Shown here: piece after piece, positions 62,550 to 64,000 of the stretch
How the letters are laid out: each line of letters begins with the position of its first letter
How positions within the stretch are numbered: position 1 is the stretch's first letter
NCBI GenBank assembly: GCA_949752795.1
Contig: CATKHW010000566.1
Coordinates: 62,001 to 126,000 of the forward strand
Source: Hyperoodon ampullatus
Lineage: Eukaryota; Chordata; Mammalia; Artiodactyla; Ziphiidae
Direction: 5' to 3'
Length of the DNA stretch: 64,000 nt
Notes under the pieces: generated by a model
What the model was told of the DNA's origin: nothing
Database searches by the model: none
What the model saw: the letters and a program-made list of their open reading frames with translations, nothing else
Position numbers and translations under genes: made by a program

Positions 62550-64000
62550 CCCTAACCCGAACCCTAGCCCGGAACGGAAACCCAACAGCAGCCCTACACC
62601 TTACCCTCCGCCGTGCCATAATTCTGATGCGTACGCTGACACTGACCCGTGCGTCCGCACGTGCCCTGACTCCAGTTCGTGTCCGTACCCTCACCTGTGC
62701 CCTAAACCTTGCCGTTACCAACCCGAACCCTAGCCCGGAACGGAAACCCACCAGCAGCCCTACACCTTACCCTCCGATGTGCCCTAATCCTGGTGCGTAC
62801 GCTGACACTGACCCGTGCGTCCCCACGTGCACTGACCACAGCCCGTGTCCGTTCCCTCAACTGTGCCCTAAACCTTGCCGTTCCCTAACCCGAACCCTAG
62901 ACCTGAACGGAAACTCACCAGAAGCCCGACACCTTAACCTCTGCCTTGCCCTAATCCTCATGCGTACGCTGAAACTGAACCGTGCGTCCGCACGTGCCCT
63001 GACCCCAGCCCGTGTCCATAACCTCACTTGTGCACTAAACCTTGCCGTTCCTTAACCCGAACCCTAGCCAGGAACGGAGACAAACCAGCAGCCCTAAAGC
63101 TTACCCTCTGCCGTCCCCTAATCCTGATGCATACGCTGACACTGACACATGCGTCAGCACGTGCCCTGACCCCAGCCCGTGTCCGTAACCTCAGCTGTGC
63201 CCTAAACCTTACCGTTCCCTAACTTGAACCGTAGCCCGGAACGGAAAACCACCAGCAATCCTACACCTTACCCTCCGCCGTACCCTAATCCTGATGCGTA
63301 CGCTGACACTGACCCGTGCGTCCGAACGTGCCCTGACCCCAGCACGTGTCCGTACCCTCACATGTGCCCTAAACCTGGCCGTCCCCTAACGCGAACCCTA
63401 GCCTAGAACGGAATCCCACCAGCAGCCCTACACATTACCCTCCGCCGTGCCCTAATCCTGAAGTGTACGCTGACACTGAACTTTGCGTCCCCACGTGCCC
63501 TGAACCCATCCCGGGTCCGTACCCTCAACTGTGCCCTAAACCTTGCCGTTCCCTAACCCGAACCCTAGACCGCAACGGAAACCCACCTGCAGCCCTACAC
63601 CTTACCCTCTGCCGTGCCCTAATCCTGATGCATACGCTGACACTGATCCGTGCGTCCGCACGTGCCCTGAACCCAGCCCTTGTCTGTACCCTCACCTGTG
63701 CCCTAAACGTTGCCGTTCCCTAACCCGAACCCTAGCTCGGAATGGAAACCCACCAGCAGCCCTACACCTTACCCTCCGCCGTGCCCTAATCCTGATGCGT
63801 ACGCTGACACTGACCCGTGCGTCCGCACGTGCTCTGACCCCAGCCTCTGTCCGTACCCTCACCTGTGCCCTAAACCTTGCCGTTCCCTAACCCGTACCCT
63901 AGCCCGGAACGGAAACCCACCAGCAGCCCTACACCTTACCCTCCGCCGTGCCCTAATCCTAATCCGTATGCTGACACTGACCCGTGCGTCCGCACATGCC
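61176..64000 (+). repeat. Duplicated block H, copy 2, continues past the window edge
   Basis: Second copy of block H. Correspondence with 51328-54153 is still intact at the last base, so the true block is longer than 2.8 kb. It contains units c to k of the ordered series and the units that follow. Confidence 0.92.

Larger units (their letters stand above)
1..64000 (+). repeat. 167-bp GC-rich satellite array, about 383 units, head to tail
   Basis: The same 167-bp unit fills the window without interruption and always in one orientation. Unit starts, taken just after TTGCCGTT, fall at 154, 321, 488 and so on to 63551 and 63718. There are 382 complete units, plus 153 bp of a unit at the left edge and 116 bp at the right edge. 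Neighbouring units differ at scattered substitutions, by eye often around a tenth of positions, while indels are rare: two 12-bp deletions and otherwise 1-2 bp events, total -63 bp over 380 units. The hand consensus is 64% GC with a C to G ratio of 75 to 32, so the strand is strongly C-rich. I see no embedded transposon, gene, tRNA, rRNA or microsatellite. This is a classical satellite; its chromosomal location and any centromeric role cannot be decided from the sequence alone. I do not recognise it as a named family. Confidence 0.97.
26665..64000 (+). repeat. Right array domain (TTGCCTTTCCC-type variants, ordered unit series)
   Basis: From 26665 onward the junction between units is often TTGCCTTTCCC, a form I did not find further left. 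New variants also become frequent, such as CCTATTGCGTTCG at unit 74-86, GGAACGGAGACACACC at unit 21-36 and AACCTCAACACGAACCC at the unit start. Between 26.6 and 33.4 kb the units form a loose mosaic with recurrences 6, 7, 8, 9, 11, 17, 23 and 24 units apart. From 33.4 kb the structure is dominated by long duplicated blocks and an ordered 10-11 unit series. Confidence 0.75.

Noticed and set aside
1..64000. A CRISPR array.
   Set aside because: The repeats are contiguous with no spacers, the unit is 167 bp and diverged, and there are no cas genes.
1..64000. A true terminal telomere.
   Set aside because: The hexamers are degenerate and locked in a 167-bp higher unit. Perfect CCCTAA runs reach only three words, at 29669 and 59046.

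Overview
The whole 64 kb window is one uninterrupted satellite DNA array. I see no protein-coding gene, RNA gene, transposable element or unique-sequence island. The repeat unit is 167 bp, and all units run head to tail in the same orientation. I followed the register from end to end using the conserved junction TTGCCGTT|CCCTAA. The window opens at unit position 15, holds 382 complete units between 154 and 63884, and closes 116 bp into the next one. Across the 380 units from 154 to 63551 the net length change is only -63 bp: two 12-bp deletions plus scattered 1-2 bp indels. The hand consensus has 75 C, 32 G, 31 A and 29 T (64% GC, strongly C-rich on this strand).

The organism is a eukaryote with large, well-resolved satellite blocks. 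The species cannot be named from the sequence. The unit is built from degenerate 6-bp words whose plurality consensus is CCCTAA, which suggests a lineage with TTAGGG-type telomeres (vertebrates, many other animals, many fungi) rather than the plant heptamer. The location (pericentromeric, subtelomeric or interstitial) is not shown by the window.

Layout. From 1 to about 24 kb is a left domain with its own variants, such as units beginning CCCTATCCCG. It contains a 3.6 kb block repeated almost perfectly 71 units away (1-3594 and 11827-15420), a 1.0 kb block repeated 19 units away, and an older 1.4 kb pair 40 units apart. Between about 24 and 26.6 kb the variant set changes. From 26.6 to 64 kb is a right domain marked by TTGCCTTTCCC units. 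Here an ordered series of about 11 unit types (called a-k below) recurs five times (35.7, 42.7, 48.4, 51.4 and 60.9 kb). Large pairwise duplications (42, 55/54 and 59 units apart, about 1% diverged) overlap it, with 5-unit and 1-unit insertions or deletions between copies.

The many long open frames are by-products of a C-rich 6/12-bp sub-period that keeps codon phase, not genes. The most interesting signals are the hexamer register, a telomere-type G-quadruplex motif on the minus strand of most units, a unit length equal to the chromatosome, and the block-duplication history.
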